Source of the DNA: an uncultured archaeon
GTDB lineage: Archaea; Thermoproteota; Nitrososphaeria; JACIWG01
DNA length: 64,000 nucleotides
NCBI GenBank assembly: GCA_938034445.1
Contig: CALHLD010000005.1
Location: 1-64,000 of the forward strand
Direction of reading: 5' to 3'
Positions 50,312 to 59,599 of the stretch are shown piece by piece. A program made the position numbers and the translations under genes. A model generated the notes under the pieces. That model was not told where the DNA came from, did not search any database, and worked only from the letters and a program-made list of their open reading frames with translations. The number at the start of each line of letters is the position of its first letter. Positions within the stretch are counted from its first letter, which is position 1.

Positions 50312-51534
50312 ACTTTTGCACCCTCCATTCCACTCAAAAATTCTTCTTTCTTCAACATTTCTTCCATTTCGTCTGTCAACTCTAGTTCGAACAGGTCTAT
50401 TCCTAGACTCTTTAGCCCTGATAAAAGTTTTTCACTTTCGCTTGAAACGTTTATTCCAAAAATTTTGAGCAAGAATTCTGCTCCATTTTTTCCAGAAAGT
50501 CCTCCGAACACAAGCTTTCTCCTATTCCCTACAGTTTTCGGGGATATTAGCTCATATGTTTTAGGGTTTCTTAGTACTGCTGCAACGTGTGTTCCCGCCT
50601 TATGCTTGTATGCGTTGTCTCCGACTATTGGCATAGATTTTGGTACAGGTATTCTTGTATACTCTTCTAGGAGTCTACTTAGCTCATATAGCATGTTGAA
50701 CCTTATTCTCACATCCGCTCCATAAAGTAGTTTTAGAGCTAGTGCTGTCTGTGATAGGTCAGCTATACCTGTTCTTTCTCCAAGACCATTAACTGAAACG
50801 TGAACCTGCTCTGCTCCCGCCTCTAATCCTGCTATAGAGTTTGCAAGTGCTAGTCCAAGGTCGTTGTGGCAGTGTACGTCTAGGGGTACATCAACATTTT
50901 CTCTAATCGTTTTCACAAGATTATACATTCCATTGGGTGTCATGATTCCTACTGTGTCTGGTAAGCTTATTCTGTCAACATGTGCTTCCTCAAGCCTTTT
51001 TGCAAATTCTATCAGATATTTTGGGTCTGCTCTGCTTGCATCCTCTAAGGTTACTCTAGCCTTTAATCCGTGGGCTTTTGCATAATCTAGTGCTGAAACG
51101 GTCCTTTCTATTGCCTTCTCCCTCGTTACACGCAGCTTGTATTTTAGCTGTGTGTCTGATGCTGAATGATATAATGCTACGAATTCTGCATCGCATTCGA
51201 GAGCCTTGTCTACGTCCTCCTTTAGGGCTCTTCCGTGTGCTACGATTGTAGCATTTAGTCCAGCTTTAACAATCTTTTTGCATGCTTCAAGATGGTTTGA
51301 TGAAATTACTGGACTTATTTCTATAGCGTCCACTCCTATAAAGTCCAGCATCCACGCAATCTGTATTCTTTGGCTGTTTGTGAAGTAGCATCCCGGAAAC
51401 TGTTCGCCTTCTCTTAATGTTGTGTCTAGAAACTTTACTCTTCTCCCCTTTAGTGGGCTGTTTCCATTATAAAGTGGTCCGTAGCCAACTCTTTCTAAGT
51501 CGCCTGATAAATTTTCCAGAACTTCTTCCTCCAA
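50308..51534 (-). CDS. Homocitrate synthase / isopropylmalate synthase family
   Basis: FLDTTLREGEQFPGCYF, LDVHCHNDLGLALANSIAGLEAGAEQVHVSVNGLGERTG; operon context favours homocitrate synthase. Confidence 0.85.
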   Translation of the reverse strand: MEEEVLENLSGDLERVGYGPLYNGNSPLKGRRVKFLDTTLREGEQFPGCYFTNSQRIQIAWMLDFIGVDAIEISPVISSNHLEACKKIVKAGLNATIVAHGRALKEDVDKALECDAEFVALYHSASDTQLKYKLRVTREKAIERTVSALDYAKAHGLKARVTLEDASRADPKYLIEFAKRLEEAHVDRISLPDTVGIMTPNGMYNLVKTIRENVDVPLDVHCHNDLGLALANSIAGLEAGAEQVHVSVNGLGERTGIADLSQTALALKLLYGADVRIRFNMLYELSRLLEEYTRIPVPKSMPIVGDNAYKHKAGTHVAAVLRNPKTYELISPKTVGNRRKLVFGGLSGKNGAEFLLKIFGINVSSESEKLLSGLKSLGIDLFELELTDEMEEMLKKEEFLSGMEGAKV

Positions 51535-51547
51535 ATTTTCTCACCTT

Positions 51548-51964
51548 TTATCCGACTTCTCTTAAAATTATTATTGTGTTCGTTCTAAGTACGCCCGGCG
51601 TTTTACGTATTTCCTCAATATAGTTGTTGACTTCAGTTATACTTGACCCTTCGACGAACGATAAAATATCATATTGTCCAGTGATCTCATATACTCTCTT
51701 AACACCCTTTATTTTTAGAATATTCTTTGAAACTTCATATGTTGGCGTGGAAGGGTTAACTGCAATCAATGTGAACGCGTGCGCTTCATCTTCTTTAACT
51801 TCGATAGTAAACTTTCTTATTATCCCCTCTTCCACAAGTCTTTTAATCCTTTTCCTTACTGCTGCCTCAGAAAGGCCTACCTTTTTACCTATTTCAACAT
51901 ATGACATTCTAGAATTTTCTTTTAAAGCTTCTATTATCGCATTATCTACCCTATCTATGTCCAT
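51548..51964 (-). CDS. Lrp/AsnC-family regulator (LysM-like position)
   Basis: IDRVDNAIIEALKENSRMSYVEIGKKVGLSEAAVRKRIKRLVEEGIIRKF plus RAM domain. Confidence 0.9.
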   Translation of the reverse strand: MDIDRVDNAIIEALKENSRMSYVEIGKKVGLSEAAVRKRIKRLVEEGIIRKFTIEVKEDEAHAFTLIAVNPSTPTYEVSKNILKIKGVKRVYEITGQYDILSFVEGSSITEVNNYIEEIRKTPGVLRTNTIIILREVG

Positions 51965-52003
51965 ATCAAGGCCTAAAACTTTCTTATTTAAAACTTTTTC
52001 TAT

Positions 52004-53209
52004 CTAAATTTTACTTTTTTCGTACCAATTTAACGTTTCACGTAATATTGATGTTGCTTTTTCAGCTTCTTCTCTCGATATTATTAATGGTGGTAACATT
52101 CTTAGTATCGTTTTCCCAGAGTATAGTGTAAGAAGCCCTAACTCTATTGCTTTGAAGAGTATTTCCAAAAATTTTACTCTTAACTCTACTGCAACCATCA
52201 ACCCCTTTCCTCTAACCTCTCTGACAATTCTAGATCCTCTAACTTCCTCATTCAATATTCTTAACATATGTTCCCCCACATTCTGAACGTTTTGGAGTAT
52301 ATTGTCTTCTGTTAGTGCATCAAGTACTGCTTTACCTGCTGCACATGCTAGAGGGTTTCCTCCCATTGTGCTAGTATGCTCTCCAACCTCAAACACGTTC
52401 ATTATCTCCGGTCTTGCTACTGTAACGCCCATTGGTATCCCTCCACCTATTCCCTTGCCTATTGTCATAACATCCGGTACTATGTCCCAGTGTTCGTGAG
52501 CCCACATTTTTCCTGTTCTACCTAACCCACTTTGCACCTCATCTACTACGAGTAGTATTCCATTTTTGTCCGCTACTTCCCTTAACCCTTTAAGATACCC
52601 TTCTGGTGGTAAACGTATTCCACCCTCCCCCTGAATTGGTTCAACAAATATTGCCGCATACTCTTCCAATCTTTTTCCTTTTTCGACAGCCTCTAGGTTC
52701 CCATATTCTACAAAATCTACACCCTTATATATTATATCATCGAATGCTTTCCTATATTTTTCAGCAAATGTTAGTGCCAGCGCTCCAAGGGTTTTTCCAT
52801 GATATGCTCCACCCATCGCAATAATCTTTTTTCTTTTTGTAGCCTTTAGCGCTGCCTTTAATGCCGCCTCTATTGCTTCTGCACCACTGTTTGAAAGATA
52901 GGCTGAGCTTAAGCCTTTTGGTGTAACCGAGATTAGTTTTTTCAAGAAAAGTGTTCTTGACTCATTATATAATGAGCTGTGTGCTATAACAATGTTCTCA
53001 AGCTGTTCCTTTATTGCATTAACTATTCTTGGATGCCCATGGCCTAAAATTGCTACACCATATCCTGTCATGAAATCGATGTATTCTTTACCGTTCACAT
53101 CCCATACTTTGCATCCCTTCCCATACCTTATAGCTATGGGCATTTTCTGGTATGTTGGCGCTAGGTGCCTATCCTCTATCTCCTTTATTTCCTCAAATGT
53201 TATGTTCAT
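52004..53209 (-). CDS. lysJ: LysW-gamma-semialdehyde aminotransferase (LysJ/ArgD)
   Basis: FMTGYGVAILGHGHPRI, AMGGAYHGKTLGALALT, LLVVDEVQSGLGRTGKMWAHEH. Confidence 0.92.
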   Translation of the reverse strand: MNITFEEIKEIEDRHLAPTYQKMPIAIRYGKGCKVWDVNGKEYIDFMTGYGVAILGHGHPRIVNAIKEQLENIVIAHSSLYNESRTLFLKKLISVTPKGLSSAYLSNSGAEAIEAALKAALKATKRKKIIAMGGAYHGKTLGALALTFAEKYRKAFDDIIYKGVDFVEYGNLEAVEKGKRLEEYAAIFVEPIQGEGGIRLPPEGYLKGLREVADKNGILLVVDEVQSGLGRTGKMWAHEHWDIVPDVMTIGKGIGGGIPMGVTVARPEIMNVFEVGEHTSTMGGNPLACAAGKAVLDALTEDNILQNVQNVGEHMLRILNEEVRGSRIVREVRGKGLMVAVELRVKFLEILFKAIELGLLTLYSGKTILRMLPPLIISREEAEKATSILRETLNWYEKSKI

Positions 53210-54012
53210 GCTCTTATCACCGTCCTATTTTCTCCTGATAGGCTGTTTGTGAGCGGATTTTCAATGTTTCCTGCGGAAATTATGCTTTCCTTTACACCAC
53301 TTTCTATTGCCTCAACTGCAGCCATAATCTTCTTATCCATTCCAAAACCAACCTTTCTCATACTCTTTTTAGCCTCCTCAACACTCATTTCTTTTACAAG
53401 TTGTCCATCTATTAGGACTCCTCCAACATCAGTTAAGAATATAGCCTTTTCAGCCTTCAAGCATCCTGCAATTGCTGCAGCAGCCCTATCTCCGTCAACA
53501 TTCAAAGGCTCCCCCTCAGTTCCTAAGGCTACTGGTGCTACAATTGGTACAAAGTTTTCTTTCAAAAGAGTGTTTAATAGTTCACTGTTCGCTTTCAGAA
53601 TCTTTCCAGTGTAGCCTCCATCTATTGCAATCCTTCTTCCCCTCTCATCAACTATAACCAGCCTCTTTTTTCTTTCAGCAACGAGTGTTGCTCCATCAAA
53701 TCCCGATATTCCTACAGCCTTAACTCCTTTAGCCTGTAAAGCTAAAACTATCTCAGAGTTTATTTTCCCCTTCATAACCATAGTATATATTTCAACAGTT
53801 TCCCTGTCCGTGTATCTACTTCGTATTCCCTCAGGCGATACTACAAAACGTTGCTTTTTACCTAATTTTTCAGCAACCTCTGTAACCTCATATCCTCCCC
53901 CGTGAACTAGGACGAGCTTATCCACCTGCATTGTTTTAATAAAATCATTTACTATGTTTTCTGGTGGACCAAGTTTTAGTAGGCTTCCTCCAACCTTAAT
54001 TACTATTACCAT
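53206..54012 (-). CDS. lysZ: LysW-aminoadipate/glutamate kinase (LysZ/ArgB)
   Basis: VIKVGGSLLK, LVHGGGYEVTEVAEKLG, NVDGDRAAAAIAGCLKAEKAIFLTDVGGV. Confidence 0.92.
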   Translation of the reverse strand: MVIVIKVGGSLLKLGPPENIVNDFIKTMQVDKLVLVHGGGYEVTEVAEKLGKKQRFVVSPEGIRSRYTDRETVEIYTMVMKGKINSEIVLALQAKGVKAVGISGFDGATLVAERKKRLVIVDERGRRIAIDGGYTGKILKANSELLNTLLKENFVPIVAPVALGTEGEPLNVDGDRAAAAIAGCLKAEKAIFLTDVGGVLIDGQLVKEMSVEEAKKSMRKVGFGMDKKIMAAVEAIESGVKESIISAGNIENPLTNSLSGENRTVIRA

Positions 54013-54017
54013 ACCAT

Positions 54018-55070
54018 TTACACCGGATGCAATGCTGGAAAATTTAATCCTTCTCTCTCATTAAGTTTTAGCATGATGTTCATTGACTGTATTGCGTTTC
54101 CTGCTGCACCCTTTATTAGGTTATCTATTGCTCCAAAAACAACAATTCTATCAACATACGGGTCTATCTCAAAACCTACGTCAGCGAAGTTCGAGCCTAT
54201 CGTTATCTTTGGGTCAGGGTACTTGTACAACCCCTTCTTATCCATAATAAATCTTACAAAAGGTTCATCCTTGTACATGCTCCTATACGCTTTCCATACT
54301 GTTGAAGGTTCAGGCTTTGACGAAAGCATTGCATGCGATGTTGTGAGTATGCCTCTTACCATGTTAACTGCATGCGCTGTCATACCGACCTTAAACTCTT
54401 TTCCAGAAACATACTTTAATTCCTGTTCTATTTCACCTATATGTCTGTGTCCAACAGGCTTGTAGACTCTAACGACACCAAATCTTTCGGAAAAGTGTGT
54501 TGAAAGTGAAGGTTTTCCTCCTGCTCCTGAGGAACCTATTTTTGCGTCAACAAAAATTACTCCATTTATTATTCCAGCTTTTGCTAATGGTGCAAGGCTT
54601 ACTATTGAAGCTGTAGCCATACATCCTGGTACTGCAACAAAATTGGTTTTCTTTAATTCCTCACGATGTAATTCTGGTAGTCCGTAAACGAACTTTTGAA
54701 GAAGGTCTGGAGCAGGATGCGTCCACCCATACCATTTCTGATAGTCTGAAGCATTTTTTAATCTAAAGTCTGCACTCATATCTATAATCTTCACACCTGT
54801 TTCTGCAAGTTTTGGAGTTATCTTACATGAGACCCCATGTGGCACTGCAAGAAATATTACGTCAACTTTCGATGCTACACTTAGTGGGTCTTCGGCTGAA
54901 AATTGTAGGTTCGTCATTCCTTTTAGATTTGGATGTACCTTAAAAACGTATTCCCCAACATGCTGCCTTGATGTCACAGAAACTATTTCCACTTGCGGGT
55001 GTCCTAGCAGGATTCGTAAAAGTTCTCCGCCAACATATCCTGACGCTCCAACTATACCAACTTTAACCAT
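54018..55070 (-). CDS. lysY: LysW-aminoadipyl/glutamyl phosphate reductase (LysY/ArgC)
   Basis: VGIVGASGYVGGELLRILLGHPQVEI, AVPGCMATASIVSLAPL. Confidence 0.93.
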   Translation of the reverse strand: MVKVGIVGASGYVGGELLRILLGHPQVEIVSVTSRQHVGEYVFKVHPNLKGMTNLQFSAEDPLSVASKVDVIFLAVPHGVSCKITPKLAETGVKIIDMSADFRLKNASDYQKWYGWTHPAPDLLQKFVYGLPELHREELKKTNFVAVPGCMATASIVSLAPLAKAGIINGVIFVDAKIGSSGAGGKPSLSTHFSERFGVVRVYKPVGHRHIGEIEQELKYVSGKEFKVGMTAHAVNMVRGILTTSHAMLSSKPEPSTVWKAYRSMYKDEPFVRFIMDKKGLYKYPDPKITIGSNFADVGFEIDPYVDRIVVFGAIDNLIKGAAGNAIQSMNIMLKLNEREGLNFPALHPV

Positions 55071-55927
55071 TATCTTTTCACCTTCTCCACCGCATAGTCC
55101 ACTATCCTTTTCGGTATATTAACTGTTGAAACTGATGAAGCACCTTTAAATTCTACACATCCGTTGATTTCGTGGACAAGTAATCCTCTCTCGCTCTCCA
55201 TAGCGTCTACACCTAATACTCCCTCACCAACCGCCTTCGCTGCCTTAATTATTATCTCTTCTTGTCCTGGCTCAAGTTTAGCTAATACTGCAGCTCCCCC
55301 TCTTGCAACATTTGTCCTCCAATCATCTTCTGGCTGATACCTGTATATTGATGTTATTATCTCATCTCCTACAACTATTGCTCTTATGTCTCTTGGCGGT
55401 CTCTTGACATATTCTTGTAGATAATATATTTGCTGTAAAGGCTCATGTAACATTTCTCTTGTCTCAAAAAGGGCTTCCGCCTCCCTCCTATCTCTAATAC
55501 ATGCGACCATTCTTCCCCAGCTTCCAATTATAGGTTTTATTACCAGAGGATATCCCATCTTATCTGCAAGTTCAAGTGCAGATTCTAAGGAAAAGGCTAC
55601 CGCTGTTTTTGGTGTTGGAACATTTGCCCTATCTAGTGTTAAGGTTGTGAGAAGCTTGTTTGTTGTCAAAGAAAGAACCTTGTAAGAGTTTATTACAAGC
55701 TTTTCCTTTTCCAGCACAGCAGCATAGTATAGCCCGCGTATATGGCTCATGCACCTTTCTAGGACAACGTCACCGAATTTAGAATTGGTTAAACCATCTT
55801 CTCCAACAAGTATCAGTGGATGCGATTTTGCATCAATAAGGCTAACATTAATTTCCATCTTCTTTGCTTCTTCCGCTATCGCCTTCTCTTCCCAGCGTAG
55901 TCTATCATATAATATTGAAAGCTCCAT
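55070..55927 (-). CDS. argX: ArgX-like glutamate-LysW ligase (ATP-grasp)
   Basis: LVIKPIIGSWGRMVACI, YVKRPPRDIRAIVVGD, VHEINGCVEFKGASSVSTVNIP. Confidence 0.8.
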   Translation of the reverse strand: MELSILYDRLRWEEKAIAEEAKKMEINVSLIDAKSHPLILVGEDGLTNSKFGDVVLERCMSHIRGLYYAAVLEKEKLVINSYKVLSLTTNKLLTTLTLDRANVPTPKTAVAFSLESALELADKMGYPLVIKPIIGSWGRMVACIRDRREAEALFETREMLHEPLQQIYYLQEYVKRPPRDIRAIVVGDEIITSIYRYQPEDDWRTNVARGGAAVLAKLEPGQEEIIIKAAKAVGEGVLGVDAMESERGLLVHEINGCVEFKGASSVSTVNIPKRIVDYAVEKVKR

Positions 55928-55933
55928 CTTCCG

Positions 55934-56107
55934 CTATTCTCCCCAATCTTCTCCAATTTCTTCTGCAGGCTTTAGAATAGGTTCACCGCCTTTTATTTCA
56001 ACAACTTCGTACTCGCTTCCACAGTCTGGGCAGCTTACTATTTCCCCCTTTATTGCGTCATCTGGTACCTCTATATCTCCACCACATACTTCACACACTG
56101 TCTTCAT
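55934..56107 (-). CDS. lysW: LysW amino-group carrier protein (57 aa; missing from ORF track)
   Basis: MKTVCEVCGGDIEVPDDAIKGEIVSCPDCGSEYEVVEIKGGEPILKPAEEIGEDWGE*, zinc ribbon plus C-terminal EDWGE; SD GGTGG. Confidence 0.96.
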   Translation of the reverse strand: MKTVCEVCGGDIEVPDDAIKGEIVSCPDCGSEYEVVEIKGGEPILKPAEEIGEDWGE

Positions 56108-57585
56108 TTCTTACCACCTCCATTAACCATAAACTCATATAAATTTAATTTTAAACGTGCATTCTCTATCCTAGAAAGCTCATCTTTTGCTATTTTCTTA
56201 AAAATACGGTTTCGGTCTTCTCTTTCTCTGATCATTGCAATAACGTTGTCAGGGTTCGGTCCACCTGCAATAGTCTTTTCCAATATGCTTGTCTTTGGAT
56301 CTAATGCTCTAATATATTCATCATATGATAGGGGTGTAACATTTTCTTTATTAAGTTCCTCACAAATCATCTGATATGCTTCTCTTGAAAATAGTGGCAC
56401 ATCTTTCTCTAGACATTTTCTAACATAAGCTCCAACTATATGATGTGCTTTTCTAAAGGGTATTTTATATTCTATGACGATTTTTTCAGCAAGCTCCATT
56501 GCATTAGAAAAGTTGTTAACCAATATCTCATAGCCTCTATCTTCATTAAAACCAATCTCCTTAATCAAATCCTTCATAACATCTATTGTATTATAAACAA
56601 TATTGTATGCTTCCCACATCTTTGGTGTTATCTCTTGAAGGTCTAGGTTGTATGATAGTGGTAGAGCTTTATAGATACACATTATACCAAAAAAGTTTCC
56701 TATAACAATACCAGCATATGCTCTAGCAACTTCAGTAACTATAGAATTCTTTTTCTGTGGCATAGCACTGCTTGTAGAAGAAAACTTGTCTGGAACATTA
56801 AATATTCCAATATCGTTGTTTGATAAAAAGTTAATATCCTCACACATTCTGCTCACATTTAACATAATTGAGGAGAGTGCAAACATGTGCTCAAGTATGA
56901 AGTCTCTTGAACTCACTGCGTCCACTGTATTCTCTATAATAGAGTAGAAGGCAAGCTTTTTTGCAACACCCATTCTATCTAACTTTACTGTTGTTCCAGC
57001 GCATGCTGCTGCACCCATTGGGCTCATGTTTGTTCTAACATAGTTTTCAAAAAGTCTTTCAACATCTCTCATAATCATGTCATGATATGCTAGAAGCCAG
57101 TATGCGAATGTGATTGGCTGAGCCACTTGCAAGTGCGTGTATGCTGGCATAACCTTATCTTTAGCTTCTCTCGCTTTCTCAAGTAATGTTTCCATGAAAT
57201 CGGCGAGTAATAGGATTATTTCCAAAATTTTCTTTCTTAACGCAATCCTTAAAGCCGTTGAAACCTGATCGTTTCTACTTTTACCGAGATTAATGTATCC
57301 TCCATCTCCACCAACTAAGCCGATAACCTTTTGCTCTAAAAACATGTGGACATCCTCCACTTTTTCACCCTTTTCAAATGTGTTAACCATTTTTATTGCT
57401 GAAACAATTTTTTCAGCCTTCTCCCTTTCAATCGCTCCTGCTTTTAGAAGGGCTATTACGTGTGCAATATTAATTTCTTTCACAGGCTCAAAGAGGATCT
57501 CATCTTCTTCAATTGACGAGGTATATTTTAGCACATTTGAGGCTATAGGTTCGAGCCTGCTTCCTCTAAGAATATCTTCACTCAT
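56104..57585 (-). CDS. argH: Argininosuccinate lyase
   Basis: VGGDGGYINLGKSRNDQVSTALRIAL, PAYTHLQVAQPITFAYWLLAYH, SSAMPQKKNSIVTEVARA. Confidence 0.95.
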   Translation of the reverse strand: MSEDILRGSRLEPIASNVLKYTSSIEEDEILFEPVKEINIAHVIALLKAGAIEREKAEKIVSAIKMVNTFEKGEKVEDVHMFLEQKVIGLVGGDGGYINLGKSRNDQVSTALRIALRKKILEIILLLADFMETLLEKAREAKDKVMPAYTHLQVAQPITFAYWLLAYHDMIMRDVERLFENYVRTNMSPMGAAACAGTTVKLDRMGVAKKLAFYSIIENTVDAVSSRDFILEHMFALSSIMLNVSRMCEDINFLSNNDIGIFNVPDKFSSTSSAMPQKKNSIVTEVARAYAGIVIGNFFGIMCIYKALPLSYNLDLQEITPKMWEAYNIVYNTIDVMKDLIKEIGFNEDRGYEILVNNFSNAMELAEKIVIEYKIPFRKAHHIVGAYVRKCLEKDVPLFSREAYQMICEELNKENVTPLSYDEYIRALDPKTSILEKTIAGGPNPDNVIAMIREREDRNRIFKKIAKDELSRIENARLKLNLYEFMVNGGGKK

Positions 57586-58786
57586 TTCCCCTTACCTTCT
57601 CCAATATTTTGTAACCCATCCTCGATTGTAGTCCCCAAATTTCTATGAAACCTTCAGACATTTTTTGATCGAATTTTGACTCTATACCATAGGTTGAAAG
57701 GTTCCTGTCATAAAGAGAGTAAGGTGACTTGAGTCCGTCAATGAAAAGGTTACCCTTATAAAGCTTAACTCTAACAGACCCTTCAACCCGAGCCTGAGTA
57801 TTTTCTATAAAACTTTCAAGGTCTTCTCTTAAAGGTTCAGTCCAAAGACCAAAGTATACAAGTCTAGACCACTCGTTATCCACCAGCTCTTTAAAGAATA
57901 ACTCGTGTCTTGTCAAAACCATCTTCTCTAAAGCCTTATGTGCCTCAAGCAATGTTACAGCCGCTGGACATTCGTAAACTTCCCTACTCTTTATGCCAAC
58001 AAGCCTATCCTCTATATGGTCAATAAGTCCAACACCACATTCTCCAGCAACACTATTCACATTAGAAATTAATTTAATTAAATTAATCCTCTCCCCATTT
58101 AATGAAATAGGTAATCCATTACTGAAACCTATTTCCAAAAAAGTAGGCTTATCAGGAGCCTTTTCAGGGGGTACAAGCCACTCAAAAACATCTTCTTCAA
58201 CACCATTCCATGGGTCTTCAAGTGGTCCACCCTCTATAGACCTACCCCAAAGATTTTGGTCAATACTATACTTTTTAGCCTTAGCCTGCACCTCGATCCC
58301 ATGTGCGTTCGCATACTTTACCTCCTCATCCCTATTAAGATTCCATTCCCTTACAGGAGCGTAAACCTTCAATTTTGGATTTAAAGCCTTCACCGTAACC
58401 TCAAACCTAACCTGATCATTACCCTTTCCAGTACACCCATGTGCCACTGCACAAGCACCCTCATCTTCCGCAACCTTCACCAGCTTTTCTACAATAAGAG
58501 GTCTTCCAAGAGCTGTGCTTAAAGGATATTTTCCCTCATATAATCCGTTAGCCTTTATAGCCCTAGAAATAAAATTATTCACAAACTCTTCTTTTGCATC
58601 AATACTATAATGTTTGATAGCACCAGCTTTGTATGCTCTTTCTTCTATAGACTTAAAATCCTCTTTTTGACCAAGGTCTACAGTAACAGTTATAACATCG
58701 TACCCGTATTTCTCGTTAAGCCACTTTATCATTACAGTTGTATCTAATCCCCCCGAATACGCTAAAACGATCTTTTTATCTTGCAT
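57578..58786 (-). CDS. argG: Argininosuccinate synthase
   Basis: VLAYSGGLDTTVMIKWL, AHGCTGKGNDQVRFE, DQNLWGRSIEGGPLEDPW. Confidence 0.96.
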   Translation of the reverse strand: MQDKKIVLAYSGGLDTTVMIKWLNEKYGYDVITVTVDLGQKEDFKSIEERAYKAGAIKHYSIDAKEEFVNNFISRAIKANGLYEGKYPLSTALGRPLIVEKLVKVAEDEGACAVAHGCTGKGNDQVRFEVTVKALNPKLKVYAPVREWNLNRDEEVKYANAHGIEVQAKAKKYSIDQNLWGRSIEGGPLEDPWNGVEEDVFEWLVPPEKAPDKPTFLEIGFSNGLPISLNGERINLIKLISNVNSVAGECGVGLIDHIEDRLVGIKSREVYECPAAVTLLEAHKALEKMVLTRHELFFKELVDNEWSRLVYFGLWTEPLREDLESFIENTQARVEGSVRVKLYKGNLFIDGLKSPYSLYDRNLSTYGIESKFDQKMSEGFIEIWGLQSRMGYKILEKVRGNE

Positions 58787-58854
58787 GGTGAATGGGCCTA
58801 TTAAACGATAAGTTTATATAGTTTTTGGCCAGAATAGTCCAAAGATAGATTAAA

Positions 58855-59553
58855 ATGACCAATATGGGTCAAAACATATCTAGAACTGTAAAAGAAATAA
58901 TATTAAATGACATATTCTTACAGTCTTCAATAAGGGGTCAATACTGTAATTATAGTGCAATAGCAAGAAGGATAAAGCCTTTAGTAGATAAAAGGGTAGG
59001 ATATAATACAGACATACAAAGTATCGTTACCGCACTAAAAAGGCTAAAATCTTCCCTAACATTTTCACCAAAAAATGTTAAGATGGTATTAGCTGACAGC
59101 AATCTTTCAGTAAGGACTGGTGTAGCAAAAATAACAGTTGAAAAAACGAGAACTGCAACCATAAAATTTTCGGAACTTATTAGAAAATACGTAAACTCTA
59201 TAATTCATGTTAGCATAGGGTCTACAGCTATAACAATTATAATGGATGAAATATATGCAGGAGAAGTCCTAGAACTTTTTGAAAGATCAACAATACTCGA
59301 AAACAAGGGAAGTCTTGCTGCAATAATAGTAACTAGTACTCCAGAAATAACAGATGTGCCTGGTTGCGCGATATCAATATATGAACGTCTATTTTCAACT
59401 GGAATAAATATAGAAGACACTACAAGCTCATACACTGACACAATAATAATTTTAAAAAATGAGGACGTGGGAAAAGCCTTTGAAACCTTGAATGAGCTTA
59501 TAAATGAAAGTAAAAGGGAAATAGCAACATTGTTCAGAAAGAGTAGTTTATAA
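58855..59553 (+). CDS. Predicted regulator: N-terminal wHTH-like region plus C-terminal ACT-like domain
   Basis: QYCNYSAIARRIKPLVDKRVG...; GSLAAIIVTSTPEITDVPGCAISIYERLFSTGINIEDTTSSYTDTIIILKNEDVGKAFETLNEL. Confidence 0.6.
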   Translation: MTNMGQNISRTVKEIILNDIFLQSSIRGQYCNYSAIARRIKPLVDKRVGYNTDIQSIVTALKRLKSSLTFSPKNVKMVLADSNLSVRTGVAKITVEKTRTATIKFSELIRKYVNSIIHVSIGSTAITIIMDEIYAGEVLELFERSTILENKGSLAAIIVTSTPEITDVPGCAISIYERLFSTGINIEDTTSSYTDTIIILKNEDVGKAFETLNELINESKREIATLFRKSSL

Positions 59554-59599
59554 AATTAAAAAAATTATAAAATTTTTTTAAAAATTTTAAATTAATTTC

